A stretch of DNA of 64,000 nt, taken from Gammaproteobacteria bacterium UBA7310. GTDB taxonomy: Bacteria; Pseudomonadota; Gammaproteobacteria; Pseudomonadales; Ketobacteraceae. The position numbers were made by a program, and so were the translations under genes. Below are positions 26,421 to 35,084 of the stretch, one piece after another (position 1 is the stretch's first letter; each line of letters opens with the position of its first letter). The notes beneath the pieces were generated by a model. The model did not search any database. It was not told the DNA's origin and saw only the letters and a program-made list of their open reading frames with translations. The stretch is taken from the NCBI GenBank assembly GCA_002471665.1, contig DKQK01000009.1, positions 36,020 to 100,019 of the forward strand. Reading direction: 5' to 3'.

Positions 26421-27381
26421 GACGGTGCAGCTTAGTCATTTGCTCAACCGTGTGCGGGACAGCAGCGGGCTATTGCAAAAGCGGGATATTCAGCTGGTTC
26501 AACGCAACCTGACGCAGGCGAGTCCGGCAACCTACCCCAATGGCGATGATGCCGCCGCCATTGCCCATGGCGATGGTTTTGATCTGCTGGCAGGGGAGGG
26601 GTTTATGGACCAGTTTGTTGCCGCGGACCCCTGGTTTGCCGGTTGGTGCGGCGTCATGGTAAACGTCAGTGATATCGCCGCCATGGGGGGAGTGCCGGTG
26701 GCGGTGGTGAACGCATTATGGGGTGGAGCCGATGCGCGTACCGAGCAGCTACTGCAGGGCATGAGTGCGGCGTCCCGTGCCTATGGCGTTCCCATTGTGG
26801 GCGGGCACACCAATTTGCGGTGTCAGGATCTGCGTCTGTCGGTGTCTATCCTGGGGCGTGCGCAACGTATTTTGAGCAGTTTTGCGGCCCACCCAGGCCA
26901 GCACCTGGTGATGGCCGTGGACTTGCGGGGGCAGTATCAGGCGCCGTTCAATAACTGGAATGCCAGTACAGGGGCACCGCCGCAACGGTTGCGGGAGGAT
27001 CTCGCACTGTTGCCGCAAATCGCTCAGTTACAACTGGCCAGTGCCGCCAAGGACATCAGTCAGGCGGGGGTGCTTGGCACTACGGTCATGTTACTGGAAA
27101 GTTCCCAGGTGGGTGCGCACATTCAATTGGAGTCCATTCCCAAACCTGCGCAAGTGGCATGGCAGCAATGGCTGCAAACGTTCCCCAGTTTCGGTTTTCT
27201 GCTGACCTGCGATGAGCAACAGCTAGCACCCTTACTGACACTGTTCCAGCAGCGGCATATCAGTGCCGCCGCCATTGGTGAGATTAACGATTCCGGATTG
27301 TGTACCTTGTCCTGGGATAGCCAGACTGATCTGTTCTGGGATATTCATACCACACCGCTTACTGCCATGGGGGGCCATTAG
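26413..27381 (+). CDS. sll0787-family AIR synthase-like (PurM/ThiL-type) protein (Nit1C, NitF-type)
   Basis: 322 residues from the ATG at 26413 (ATG at 26404 is an alternative). PurM-like ATP-binding half with NGDDAAAI near the N-terminus, MVNVSDIAAMGGVPVAVVNALWG, and a GGHT loop, as in aminoimidazole-ribonucleotide synthase, SelD and ThiL. These enzymes use ATP to activate an amide or carboxylate oxygen. The expected job is ATP-dependent dehydration or cyclisation in the Nit1C pathway; this is family inference. Overlaps the GNAT gene, so translationally coupled. Confidence 0.87.
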   Translation: MSETVQLSHLLNRVRDSSGLLQKRDIQLVQRNLTQASPATYPNGDDAAAIAHGDGFDLLAGEGFMDQFVAADPWFAGWCGVMVNVSDIAAMGGVPVAVVNALWGGADARTEQLLQGMSAASRAYGVPIVGGHTNLRCQDLRLSVSILGRAQRILSSFAAHPGQHLVMAVDLRGQYQAPFNNWNASTGAPPQRLREDLALLPQIAQLQLASAAKDISQAGVLGTTVMLLESSQVGAHIQLESIPKPAQVAWQQWLQTFPSFGFLLTCDEQQLAPLLTLFQQRHISAAAIGEINDSGLCTLSWDSQTDLFWDIHTTPLTAMGGH

Positions 27382-27382
27382 C

Positions 27383-27664
27383 ATGCCTGAAACTTATTTC
27401 CGGGTGCGTTGGCCCGATGGTGAGGAACAAAGTTGTTATTCCCCGTCCAGCGTGGTGGCGGAGTATTTTGCTGCGGATCAAACCTATGCCCTGTCCGAGT
27501 TTCTGCTTATCAGCGAATCCGCGTTATCGCAAGCCAGCGAGCGGGTCAGGCAAAAGTACGGATTCTATTGTTCCAGTGCAGCGGATCAGCTCAAGCAGAT
27601 TCAACAGCACGCAACCCGGTTCAGCGCCAGCGACCCGGTCACCATCGTGCAAATTCACAATTGA
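27383..27664 (+). CDS. MSMEG_0570-family nitrogen starvation response protein (Nit1C, NitG-type)
   Basis: 93 residues from the ATG at 27383, one base after the preceding stop. Begins MPETYFRVRWPDG-x-x-x-x-CYSPSSVV, the recognisable start of this small family. One Cys at residue 18 and one at 60; no catalytic motif. It may be a partner or scaffold for one of the cluster enzymes. The frame is open well upstream (to 27263) inside the PurM-like gene, but the ATG chosen is the only start that fits family length. Confidence 0.82.
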   Translation: MPETYFRVRWPDGEEQSCYSPSSVVAEYFAADQTYALSEFLLISESALSQASERVRQKYGFYCSSAADQLKQIQQHATRFSASDPVTIVQIHN

Positions 27665-27692
27665 TCTAGAACCACCACGGGGAGGAGGGAGC

Positions 27693-28958
27693 ATGCAACA
27701 CTATTCAGTGATTATTGTCGGCGGTGGACAGGCCGGGCTTGCCATCAGCCATTACTGCCAGAAGTATGGAATGCATCACCTGGTGTTGGAAAAAAACACA
27801 GTGATGAACGCCTGGCAAAACAAACGCTGGGATAGTTTCACCCTGGTGACCCCCAACTGGCAATGTCTGCTGCCGGATCACCCCTATGACGGTTCTGACC
27901 CTCATGGATTTATGCAGCGGGAAGAAATCATTGACTATTTGAATCGCTTTGCGGAAAAGGTAAATGCTCCGGTTCTGGAACACACCCAGGTGCAACAGGT
28001 TAGTCACGACGGGCACCGGTTTCAGGTGGTGACCAGCAATGGCGAGTTTACGGCGGATCAGGTGGTAGTGGCTTCCGGCAGTTACCAGGATCCAATCATT
28101 CCGCGCCTGGCAGAGCGCTTGCCGGTATCGGTGCAGCAGCTGCATTCTGAACAGTATAAAAACCCGCAGCAATTACAGGACGGTGGTGTGCTGGTGGTTG
28201 GGTCCGGCCAATCCGGCGCGCAGATCGCTGAGGATCTGCATCTGGCGGGCAAACAGGTTTATCTGGCTGTGGGAGAAGCACCCCGTTGTGCGCGTTTTTA
28301 CCGGGGCCGTGATGTGGTGGATTGGTTGACGGAAATGAAATACTACGAAATGCCGGTACATGAACACCCGTTGCGGGAAGGCGTGCGTGACAACACCAAT
28401 CATTATGTGACCGGCCGTGACGGTGGCCGTGACATTGACCTGCGCCGGTTTGCCCGGGATGGGATGGAGCTGTATGGCAAACTGCTTGATTTTGATGGTG
28501 GGTGTTTACGCTTTTCGCCCACGTTGAAGTCGGCATTGGACAGTGCCGACAAGACTTACAATGCCATCAACGAACGCATCGATCAGTACATTGAACGGGC
28601 CGCAATCGAAGCGCCTGCCGGGGGCCGGTATCAACCGGTATGGGAACCGCCACAGGAGCGGGAAACGCTGGAACTGGCAGCATCCGGTATTAGCAATGTA
28701 ATCTGGTGCATTGGTTTTCGGCCGAATTACCAATGGCTGGATGTTCCGGTGTTCAATGGCCGTGGCTATCCGGCCCATACCCGGGGAGTAACCGGCTTTC
28801 CCGGTTTGTACTTTATCGGTTTGCCCTGGTTATACACCTGGGGGTCGGGCCGCTTTTCCGGCATCGATCAGGATGCCCGTTATGTAGTGGAATACCTGGT
28901 TTCCCTGGCCAAATCCCGTCATTGGAAGCAGTCCAGCGGGTTATACAGTCTGGCGTAA
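27693..28958 (+). CDS. MSMEG_0569-family flavin-dependent oxidoreductase (Nit1C, NitH-type)
   Basis: 421 residues from the ATG at 27693, with a strong GGAGGAGGGA site; the frame open from 27417 overlaps the previous gene and is not used. Two dinucleotide-binding motifs: VGGGQAGLA near residue 10 (FAD) and VVGSGQSGAQIAEDL near residue 165 (NADPH), as in flavin monooxygenases and BVMO-like enzymes. Expected to N- or C-hydroxylate a pathway intermediate using NADPH and oxygen. Last gene of the operon; convergent with the TPR gene 22 bases away. Confidence 0.9.
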   Translation: MQHYSVIIVGGGQAGLAISHYCQKYGMHHLVLEKNTVMNAWQNKRWDSFTLVTPNWQCLLPDHPYDGSDPHGFMQREEIIDYLNRFAEKVNAPVLEHTQVQQVSHDGHRFQVVTSNGEFTADQVVVASGSYQDPIIPRLAERLPVSVQQLHSEQYKNPQQLQDGGVLVVGSGQSGAQIAEDLHLAGKQVYLAVGEAPRCARFYRGRDVVDWLTEMKYYEMPVHEHPLREGVRDNTNHYVTGRDGGRDIDLRRFARDGMELYGKLLDFDGGCLRFSPTLKSALDSADKTYNAINERIDQYIERAAIEAPAGGRYQPVWEPPQERETLELAASGISNVIWCIGFRPNYQWLDVPVFNGRGYPAHTRGVTGFPGLYFIGLPWLYTWGSGRFSGIDQDARYVVEYLVSLAKSRHWKQSSGLYSLA

Positions 28959-28980
28959 TCGTCCGGCTCGCAGCCATCGC

Positions 28981-30171
28981 TCACAGGCCAAGATCCTGCA
29001 ATGTGGCGTGGGTCAGCTCCGGGTGTTGGGTTTCGATGTAGTGGGTATAGCGCTGGGTATATTGACGGTAATCCGGTTTTAAACGGACCGACTCTTTCAG
29101 TAAAGGGTAGGCTTTTTCATACTGCAGCAGGAACATATACGCTTTGCCCAGATAAAAAAGTTGCCAGGCTCCGTTACCTTCCAGCAATGCGTACTGATGG
29201 AAGGCTTCCCTGGCGTCATCCCAGCGCTCCAGTTGGTCAGCACAATAGGCGTACTGCTTCAGGCCGTAGGCGTAATACGGGTATGACTGCAGGCCCTGCT
29301 GTGCGTAGTCAATGCATTGCTGATAGCGCTTGTCTTTTTTATGGAGACGGGCCTGCTTCACCAACAGATAGGGGTAGCCGGTGAATTCGTAGCGCTGCAG
29401 CAGCTTGCTGGCTTCAGCGTATTTTTTATCGCGGATCAGCCGGTCCGCTTTGTCGTTGGCGATCATCCCCTTCAACATTTGATAATTTTTGTCATCCGGT
29501 TTAAACAAGGGTTTGATGTTGAGCAATGTGCTTTGCATGGCTTGATAGCTGCCACCCCAGCGGGGCAGCTGAGCGGTTAATACCGCATGCCACAGTACGT
29601 AGCTGTCGGCTTTCACCTGTTGTGCCTTGCGCGCTTGTTGCTTGATCAGGTGCTGTGCATTGTCTTGTGAATCGTTTTTGTAGATATTGATCAGCGTGCG
29701 ATAACCATGAATCAGATCCGGTTGCACCGCGATGGCCTGTTTGCAGTAGTCGATGGCAATGTTGTAATCCGCCCACATCGCTTGAATGTTACTTTGGGGC
29801 GTCTTGTTGATCCACTTGCCGCCCCGTCGATGGGAGCCGCGCTGAAAATAATAGCTGCCAAGTAATAATTGAGTCAGCGCGGATTTTTGCGGTATTGCTT
29901 CAATGGCTTTGATTTGTTGTTCAACTGCCGGTGAATCCAGATCCCGTTCGAACCAAACCCAGTCAAACGCGGGGTAGAACTGTTGCCAGGTAATTTCACC
30001 TTTGCTATAGGCTGTGTTGATGGCCTGCTGAGCCTGTTCCAGTTTGGCGTATTCCTGGTTCAAAAACAGCGCCCGGTAGTAACCAAACTCCATCGCTTTA
30101 TCCGCTGGCGCAGAGACGCAAGTCAGGCTCAGTAATGAGAGTACGGCGAACATTGTGAATTTATTCAACAT
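28981..30171 (-). CDS. Exported TPR-repeat protein
   Basis: 396 residues with an N-terminal signal peptide (FTMFAVLSLLSLTCVSA). Middle and C-terminal parts contain several tetratricopeptide-like helical pairs, for example LLLGSYYFQRGSHRRGGKW, IDYAQQGLQSYPYYAYGLKQYA and LFYLGKAYMFLLQYEKAYPLL. The N-terminal half resembles the DUF4034 type. Periplasmic protein-protein interaction is the usual role; partners unknown. It lies between the Nit1C operon and rsgA, divided from rsgA by only 27 bases on the same strand, and may be read through from rsgA. Confidence 0.75.
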   Translation of the reverse strand: MLNKFTMFAVLSLLSLTCVSAPADKAMEFGYYRALFLNQEYAKLEQAQQAINTAYSKGEITWQQFYPAFDWVWFERDLDSPAVEQQIKAIEAIPQKSALTQLLLGSYYFQRGSHRRGGKWINKTPQSNIQAMWADYNIAIDYCKQAIAVQPDLIHGYRTLINIYKNDSQDNAQHLIKQQARKAQQVKADSYVLWHAVLTAQLPRWGGSYQAMQSTLLNIKPLFKPDDKNYQMLKGMIANDKADRLIRDKKYAEASKLLQRYEFTGYPYLLVKQARLHKKDKRYQQCIDYAQQGLQSYPYYAYGLKQYAYCADQLERWDDAREAFHQYALLEGNGAWQLFYLGKAYMFLLQYEKAYPLLKESVRLKPDYRQYTQRYTHYIETQHPELTHATLQDLGL

Positions 30172-30198
30172 GACAATCCCTGGTCTGTGGTTGTGCCG

Positions 30199-31254
30199 TC
30201 AGCTGGCCAACAGTGCATGATAAATATTGAAGTAATTTTCAAACCGTTGCCGGTGTACGTCACCGCGCTGCACGGCGTCCTGCAAGGCGCAGCCGGGTTC
30301 CTGCTGGTGTTTGCAGTCACGAAACCGGCATTCAAAACGCCAGGGCTCGAAGTCGTGGAAACCATCAATGATTTTCTCCGGCTCCAGATGCCATAAACCG
30401 AACTCGCGAATGCCGGGCGAATCAATCAGGTCACCACCGGAAGGAAAATGAAACAGACGAGCGTTAGTGGTGGTGTGGCGGCCCAAGCGGGAATTTTCCG
30501 ACAGCTCACCCACCTTGGCGTTGACACCAGGCAACAAGCCATTCACCAAAGACGATTTGCCCACGCCGGATTGGCCTACAAATACCGACGTCTGCTGATC
30601 CAGTTGCTGTTTGAGTTCATCCAGGCCGTGTAATGTTTTAGCAGAGCATTCCCACACCTCATAGCCAATATCCCGATACACTTTCAGCAGATCATCCAGC
30701 ATGGCTTCATTCATATCGGTGATGAGATCGGTTTTATTCAGCAGAATTTTGATTTGCAGTTGCTGCAGCTCGGCCGCCACCAGATAACGGTCGATCAACA
30801 CACTGGAAGGCGCCGGCTCCGGTGTGATCACCAGCACCATAAAATCAATGTTGGCCGCCACTGGTTTAAGGTTGCCCCGCGGGTCGGGGCGCGACAGCAG
30901 TGAACTGCGCGGCAGCACGGTTTCAATCACCCCATAGCCGGATTTGCCCCGTCGCATCACCACCCGATCACCGGCCACAATGGCACCGACATTAGCGCGA
31001 AAATGACATTGATAAGTGGCTTCAGTACCGGACAGCGCATCGGTGGCAGGGGCTTGCGGTGTTGTGGCTTCAGGCGCAAGCGGCTCCACTTCGACAAAAG
31101 TACCGAAATGGCTCACCACCAGCCCTTCTTCTTCATCACCCAATTCATCGGAATCGCGCAGCTGGTCGGTTTTCCTGGCCATGCGGGCGGCTTTCTCTTC
31201 CTGTACCTTCTGCACGCGCCAGGACTGGCGGCGGGTGAGTTTTCGTTTGCTCAT
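30199..31254 (-). CDS. rsgA: Ribosome small-subunit GTPase A
   Basis: 351 residues from the ATG at 31254 (MSKRKLTRRQSWRV), the usual start of the family. OB-fold N-domain, circularly permuted GTPase with P-loop GQSGVGKSSLVNGL, and a C-terminal zinc site CRFRDCKHQQEPGC. Acts in late 30S subunit maturation. Divergent from orn with a 73-base gap, the conserved rsgA-orn arrangement. Confidence 0.96.
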   Translation of the reverse strand: MSKRKLTRRQSWRVQKVQEEKAARMARKTDQLRDSDELGDEEEGLVVSHFGTFVEVEPLAPEATTPQAPATDALSGTEATYQCHFRANVGAIVAGDRVVMRRGKSGYGVIETVLPRSSLLSRPDPRGNLKPVAANIDFMVLVITPEPAPSSVLIDRYLVAAELQQLQIKILLNKTDLITDMNEAMLDDLLKVYRDIGYEVWECSAKTLHGLDELKQQLDQQTSVFVGQSGVGKSSLVNGLLPGVNAKVGELSENSRLGRHTTTNARLFHFPSGGDLIDSPGIREFGLWHLEPEKIIDGFHDFEPWRFECRFRDCKHQQEPGCALQDAVQRGDVHRQRFENYFNIYHALLAS

Positions 31255-31327
31255 GGTTGCCTTTGCGGTCAAAATCCGGTTCTTGCGCTATTCTACGTTA
31301 ATAGTTTGATTGTCTGAAGGATTACCC

Positions 31328-31876
31328 ATGACCACTGACCGTAATAACAATCTGATCTGGCTGGATCTGGAAATGACCGGCCTGGATCCGGATACCGATG
31401 TGATCATCGAGATCGCCACCATCGTCACCGATGCCGAACTTAACATTCTGGCGGAAGGCCCGGTGTTTGCGGTGCATCAGAGTGACGATACCCTGGCCCG
31501 CATGGATGAGTGGTGTACCCATCAGCATGGCAAGTCCGGCCTCACCGAGCGGGTGCGCCAGAGTCAGGTGGACGAAGCCCAGGCAGAAATGGCCACCATA
31601 GAGTTCCTGTCCCAGTGGGTGGATGATCGTGCGTCGCCCATGTGCGGCAACAGTATTTGTCAGGATCGCCGCTTTTTGTATCGTTACATGCCGAAGTTGG
31701 AGGCCTTTTTTCACTATCGGAATCTTGATGTCAGCACCCTCAAGGAATTGGCCCGGCGCTGGAAACCGGAGGCGCTGGAGGGTTTCAAAAAGTCCGCCAC
31801 CCATCTGGCACTGGATGACATTCGTGAATCCATTGCCGAACTAAAGCATTACCGCAGTACGTTTATCCAACCGTAA
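31328..31876 (+). CDS. orn: Oligoribonuclease
   Basis: 182 residues from the ATG at 31328, with GAAGGA upstream (the frame opens at 31310 with TTG). DEDDh exonuclease: LIWLDLEMTGLD gives the first Asp and Glu; HLALDDIRESI gives the last His and Asp. Degrades 2-5-nt RNAs and the c-di-GMP product pGpG, so it connects to c-di-GMP turnover. Ends one base before the queG stop codon on the other strand. Confidence 0.97.
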   Translation: MTTDRNNNLIWLDLEMTGLDPDTDVIIEIATIVTDAELNILAEGPVFAVHQSDDTLARMDEWCTHQHGKSGLTERVRQSQVDEAQAEMATIEFLSQWVDDRASPMCGNSICQDRRFLYRYMPKLEAFFHYRNLDVSTLKELARRWKPEALEGFKKSATHLALDDIRESIAELKHYRSTFIQP

Positions 31877-31877
31877 A

Positions 31878-32948
31878 TTATTCAGATCTGAGGTCGATTC
31901 GCGGATTGTCGTGGTGGCGTTGCAGAGCCCACTGCACGTGTTCCCGCACCAGTTCGGATTCGTGTTGCGCCCGGGTTTTAAGGGCATCGACCACAGCCGC
32001 ACTGGTGGGTGCGTTGCCCAGTCCAACCGCCAGATTGCGCAACCAGCGCAGGTAACCGATGCGGCGAATGGCAGAGCCTTCCGTATTGCGCAGAAAAGTG
32101 TCTTCATCCCATAGAAACAATTCCACCAGGGATCGATTGTGCAGGTGGTGGCGGGGCAGGAAATCAGGTTCCTGGGTGAATTTGGCAAAGCGGTTCCAGG
32201 GGCACACCAGCTGGCAATCGTCGCAACCGAAGACCCGATTGCCCATGGGGGCCCGCAGTGGCTCGGGAATGGGGCCGTGCAGCTCAATGGTGAGATAGGA
32301 AATGCACTTGCGTGAATCCAGTTGATAAGGCGCCACGATGGCCTGGGTTGGGCACACATCCAGGCAGGCGGTGCATGTGCCGCAATGACCGCTTAGCGGT
32401 GGGTCCGTTGGCAGCGGCAGGTCTACGTAGATTTCCCCCAGAAAAAACCAGGATCCGGCGCTGCGGTCCAGCAATAGGGTATGCTTGCCGATCCAGCCCA
32501 GGCCGGCCTTTGCCGCCAACGCTTTTTCCAGCACCGGCGCGCTGTCCACAAAAGCGCGGTAACCGTAGGGGCCCACTTCGGCCTCGATGTGTTTGCCCAA
32601 TTGCGCCAGGCGTTTTCGAATCAGCTTGTGGTAATCCCGGCCCAGGGTATAGCGTGAGATAAAGCCTTTGGTGGGATCGTTCAGAACATCCACCATACCG
32701 GTGTCCGGCGGCAGATAGTCCATGCGGGCGCTGATCACCCGCAGGGTGCCGGGCAGCAGTTCCTGAGGCCGGCTGCGTTTGCTGCCGTGGCGCGCCATAT
32801 AATCCATCTCGCCGTGAAAACCGGCTGCCAGCCATTGTTGCAGGTGTTGCTCATGGTCATCCAGTGCCACGTCGGCAATGGCAATCTGTTGAAAGCCCAG
32901 TTCCTTTCCCCATTGCCTGATTTTGTCTGCTAATGCCTGGTAATCCAA
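31878..32948 (-). CDS. queG: Epoxyqueuosine reductase
   Basis: 356 residues. Last step of queuosine biosynthesis: cobalamin- and [4Fe-4S]-dependent reduction of epoxyqueuosine in tRNA. Two ferredoxin-type clusters are visible: CGTCTACLDVCP and GCDDCQLVCPWN, with an additional CISYLTIELHG. The N-terminal DUF1730 region contains MDYLPPDTG. Divergent from nnr. C-terminal HEAT-like repeat tail (RNLAVGLGN). Confidence 0.95.
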   Translation of the reverse strand: MDYQALADKIRQWGKELGFQQIAIADVALDDHEQHLQQWLAAGFHGEMDYMARHGSKRSRPQELLPGTLRVISARMDYLPPDTGMVDVLNDPTKGFISRYTLGRDYHKLIRKRLAQLGKHIEAEVGPYGYRAFVDSAPVLEKALAAKAGLGWIGKHTLLLDRSAGSWFFLGEIYVDLPLPTDPPLSGHCGTCTACLDVCPTQAIVAPYQLDSRKCISYLTIELHGPIPEPLRAPMGNRVFGCDDCQLVCPWNRFAKFTQEPDFLPRHHLHNRSLVELFLWDEDTFLRNTEGSAIRRIGYLRWLRNLAVGLGNAPTSAAVVDALKTRAQHESELVREHVQWALQRHHDNPRIDLRSE

Positions 32949-33026
32949 ACTGCCGCCTGTGTCATGAGAAATGAAAGGTGCCTATGGTATAAGGAGCAGT
33001 GCTGAAGTGCACACAAGGAGACCCCA

Positions 33027-34550
33027 ATGACCAGTGACACAACCAAGCAGTATACCAGTGAATTGCCATCGGCCCTGTATCGTGCCGCCCAGGTGCGGGA
33101 GCTGGATCGTATGGCCATCGACGATCACGGCATCCCCGGCTTTGATCTGATGAGTCGTGCCGGAGAGGCTGCCTTTGAGCTGTTGCGGGATCAGTGGCCC
33201 CAGGCCCGGCGCTTGTGTGTGTTCTGCGGTGTGGGCAATAACGGTGGTGATGGCTATGTGATTGCCGCGTTGGCGGAAAAAGCGGGCTTTGAGGCCCAGG
33301 TGGTGCAGGTGGGGGATGTGGCGAAAACCCAAGGTGATGCGCTCACCGCGCTGCAGCGGGCCCGGGATGAGGGGGCAGAGTTTGCCGCCTTCAGCGAAGG
33401 CACACAGTATCGCGCGGATGTCATCGTTGATGCGTTGCTGGGTACGGGCTTAAACGGCGATGTGCGGGGCGACTACGTTGCCGCCATCGACACCATCAAC
33501 CACAGCAACTGCCCGGTGCTGGCGGTGGATATTCCCTCCGGCCTGTGCTCCGACACGGGCCGGGTATTGGGTACGGCGGTCAGGGCTGACTGCAGTATCA
33601 GCTTTATCGGCCTGAAGCAGGGGTTGCTCACCGGGCAGGCGCCGGACTATGTGGGGGCTCTGTACTTTGCCTCATTGCAGGTGCCGGAGGCGGTGTTGTC
33701 CTCCCTGCCGGCCAGTGCACAATTGATCGGCCAGGCCCATCTGCGCCGTTGGCTGCCACCCCGCTCCCGTCTCAGTCACAAGGGCAATCATGGCCATGTT
33801 CTGGTGATCGGTGGTGATCTGGGTATGGGGGGCGCAGTGGCCATGGCGGCGGAGGCGGCCGGCCGGGTCGGCGCGGGCCTGATCTCGGTGATCACCCGCC
33901 CCCAACACATTGCTGCCATTCTGGCGCGGCGGCCGGAATGCATGGTATTGGGAGTGGAAGAAGGCGATTCCATCAGCCATGGATTGCAACAGGCCGACGT
34001 GCTGGTGGTGGGCCCAGGCATTGGCCAATCCGCCTGGGGTCTGTCCCTGCTGCAACAGGCACTGGCCACGGATCTGCCCCTGGTGCTGGATGCCGATGGC
34101 CTCAACCTGCTGGCCGCCAGGCGGCAGGAACCCGCTGCCCGCCGCGGAAACTGGGTACTGACACCCCACCCCGGGGAAGCGGCCCGACTGCTGTCCAGCA
34201 CCACGGAAGCCCTGGGCCGGGATCGCTTTGCTGCCATCAGCGCGCTGCAGCAGCACTATCATGGGGCCGTGGTATTGAAAGGGGCCGGCAGCCTGATCGC
34301 CGGCGACGAGGGCGCCCTTTGGGTGTGCCATTCCGGCAATCCCGGTATGGCCAGCGGGGGCATGGGGGATGTGCTCAGTGGTGTTATTGGCGGGCTGCTG
34401 GCTCAGGGCCTGACCCTGGAGCAGGCCGCCGCTGCCGGGGTACAGGTGCATGCCGCTGCCGGTGACCGGGCAACGGAGCAAAGCGGCCAGCGGGGCTTGC
34501 TGGCCACGGACCTTATGCCCTATATTCGCCGCCTGGTGAATCTTCGGTAA
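33027..34550 (+). CDS. nnr: Bifunctional NAD(P)H-hydrate epimerase/ADP-dependent dehydratase
   Basis: 507 residues. N-terminal YjeF_N epimerase (about 15-215) with GNNGGDGYVIA; C-terminal ribokinase-like dehydratase (about 235-505) with HKGNHGHVLVIGG, LDADGLNLLA and GNPGMASGGMGDVLSG. Repairs hydrated NADH and NADPH. AAGGAG upstream of the ATG. Stop overlaps tsaE ATG by one base (TAATG). Confidence 0.95.
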   Translation: MTSDTTKQYTSELPSALYRAAQVRELDRMAIDDHGIPGFDLMSRAGEAAFELLRDQWPQARRLCVFCGVGNNGGDGYVIAALAEKAGFEAQVVQVGDVAKTQGDALTALQRARDEGAEFAAFSEGTQYRADVIVDALLGTGLNGDVRGDYVAAIDTINHSNCPVLAVDIPSGLCSDTGRVLGTAVRADCSISFIGLKQGLLTGQAPDYVGALYFASLQVPEAVLSSLPASAQLIGQAHLRRWLPPRSRLSHKGNHGHVLVIGGDLGMGGAVAMAAEAAGRVGAGLISVITRPQHIAAILARRPECMVLGVEEGDSISHGLQQADVLVVGPGIGQSAWGLSLLQQALATDLPLVLDADGLNLLAARRQEPAARRGNWVLTPHPGEAARLLSSTTEALGRDRFAAISALQQHYHGAVVLKGAGSLIAGDEGALWVCHSGNPGMASGGMGDVLSGVIGGLLAQGLTLEQAAAAGVQVHAAAGDRATEQSGQRGLLATDLMPYIRRLVNLR

Positions 34551-35032
34551 TGCAGCAGGCCGCCATGACCTCGACTTTGGAACTTACTTTACAGGATGAA
34601 TCGCAAACCCTGGCCCTGGGTCAGCGCCTGGCGTCGTTGCTGCGCGGGGGCGGTGTACTCTATCTGCAAGGGGATCTGGGGGCCGGCAAAACCACCCTCA
34701 GTCGCGGCATTATTCAAGCCCTAGGGCATTCAGGTGCGGTTAAGAGTCCCACCTATACACTGGTGGAACCCTATGAGCTGGCCGATCTCAAGGTGTTTCA
34801 TTTCGACCTGTACCGCCTGGCGGACCCGGAAGAGCTGGAATTCATCGGTATCCGGGATTACGTCGAGCCGGGGGCCGTTTGTATTGTGGAGTGGCCTGAT
34901 CGCGGTGCGGACCTGATTCCGTCTCCGGATCTGAGTCTCACCCTGGAAAAGGACGGTAAAGGGCGCAAAATCACGATGATGGGCCGTTCACCAGCTGGCC
35001 AAACAATGTTAGGGGAATTAACGAAAATTTGA
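34550..35032 (+). CDS. tsaE: tRNA N6-threonylcarbamoyladenosine biosynthesis ATPase TsaE
   Basis: 160 residues (155 from the ATG at 34565, MTSTLEL). Walker A GDLGAGKTTLSRGI, then KSPTYTLVEPY, HFDLYRL and VEWPDR, all family hallmarks. ATPase partner of TsaB/TsaD in t6A formation on ANN-decoding tRNAs. One-base overlap with nnr; amiB follows after 52 bases. Confidence 0.95.
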   Translation: MQQAAMTSTLELTLQDESQTLALGQRLASLLRGGGVLYLQGDLGAGKTTLSRGIIQALGHSGAVKSPTYTLVEPYELADLKVFHFDLYRLADPEELEFIGIRDYVEPGAVCIVEWPDRGADLIPSPDLSLTLEKDGKGRKITMMGRSPAGQTMLGELTKI

Positions 35033-35084
35033 CCAAACGCCAAAAAAAGCCTAAAAAGTCAGATGGGGAAAGTGGTTTGCGTTC

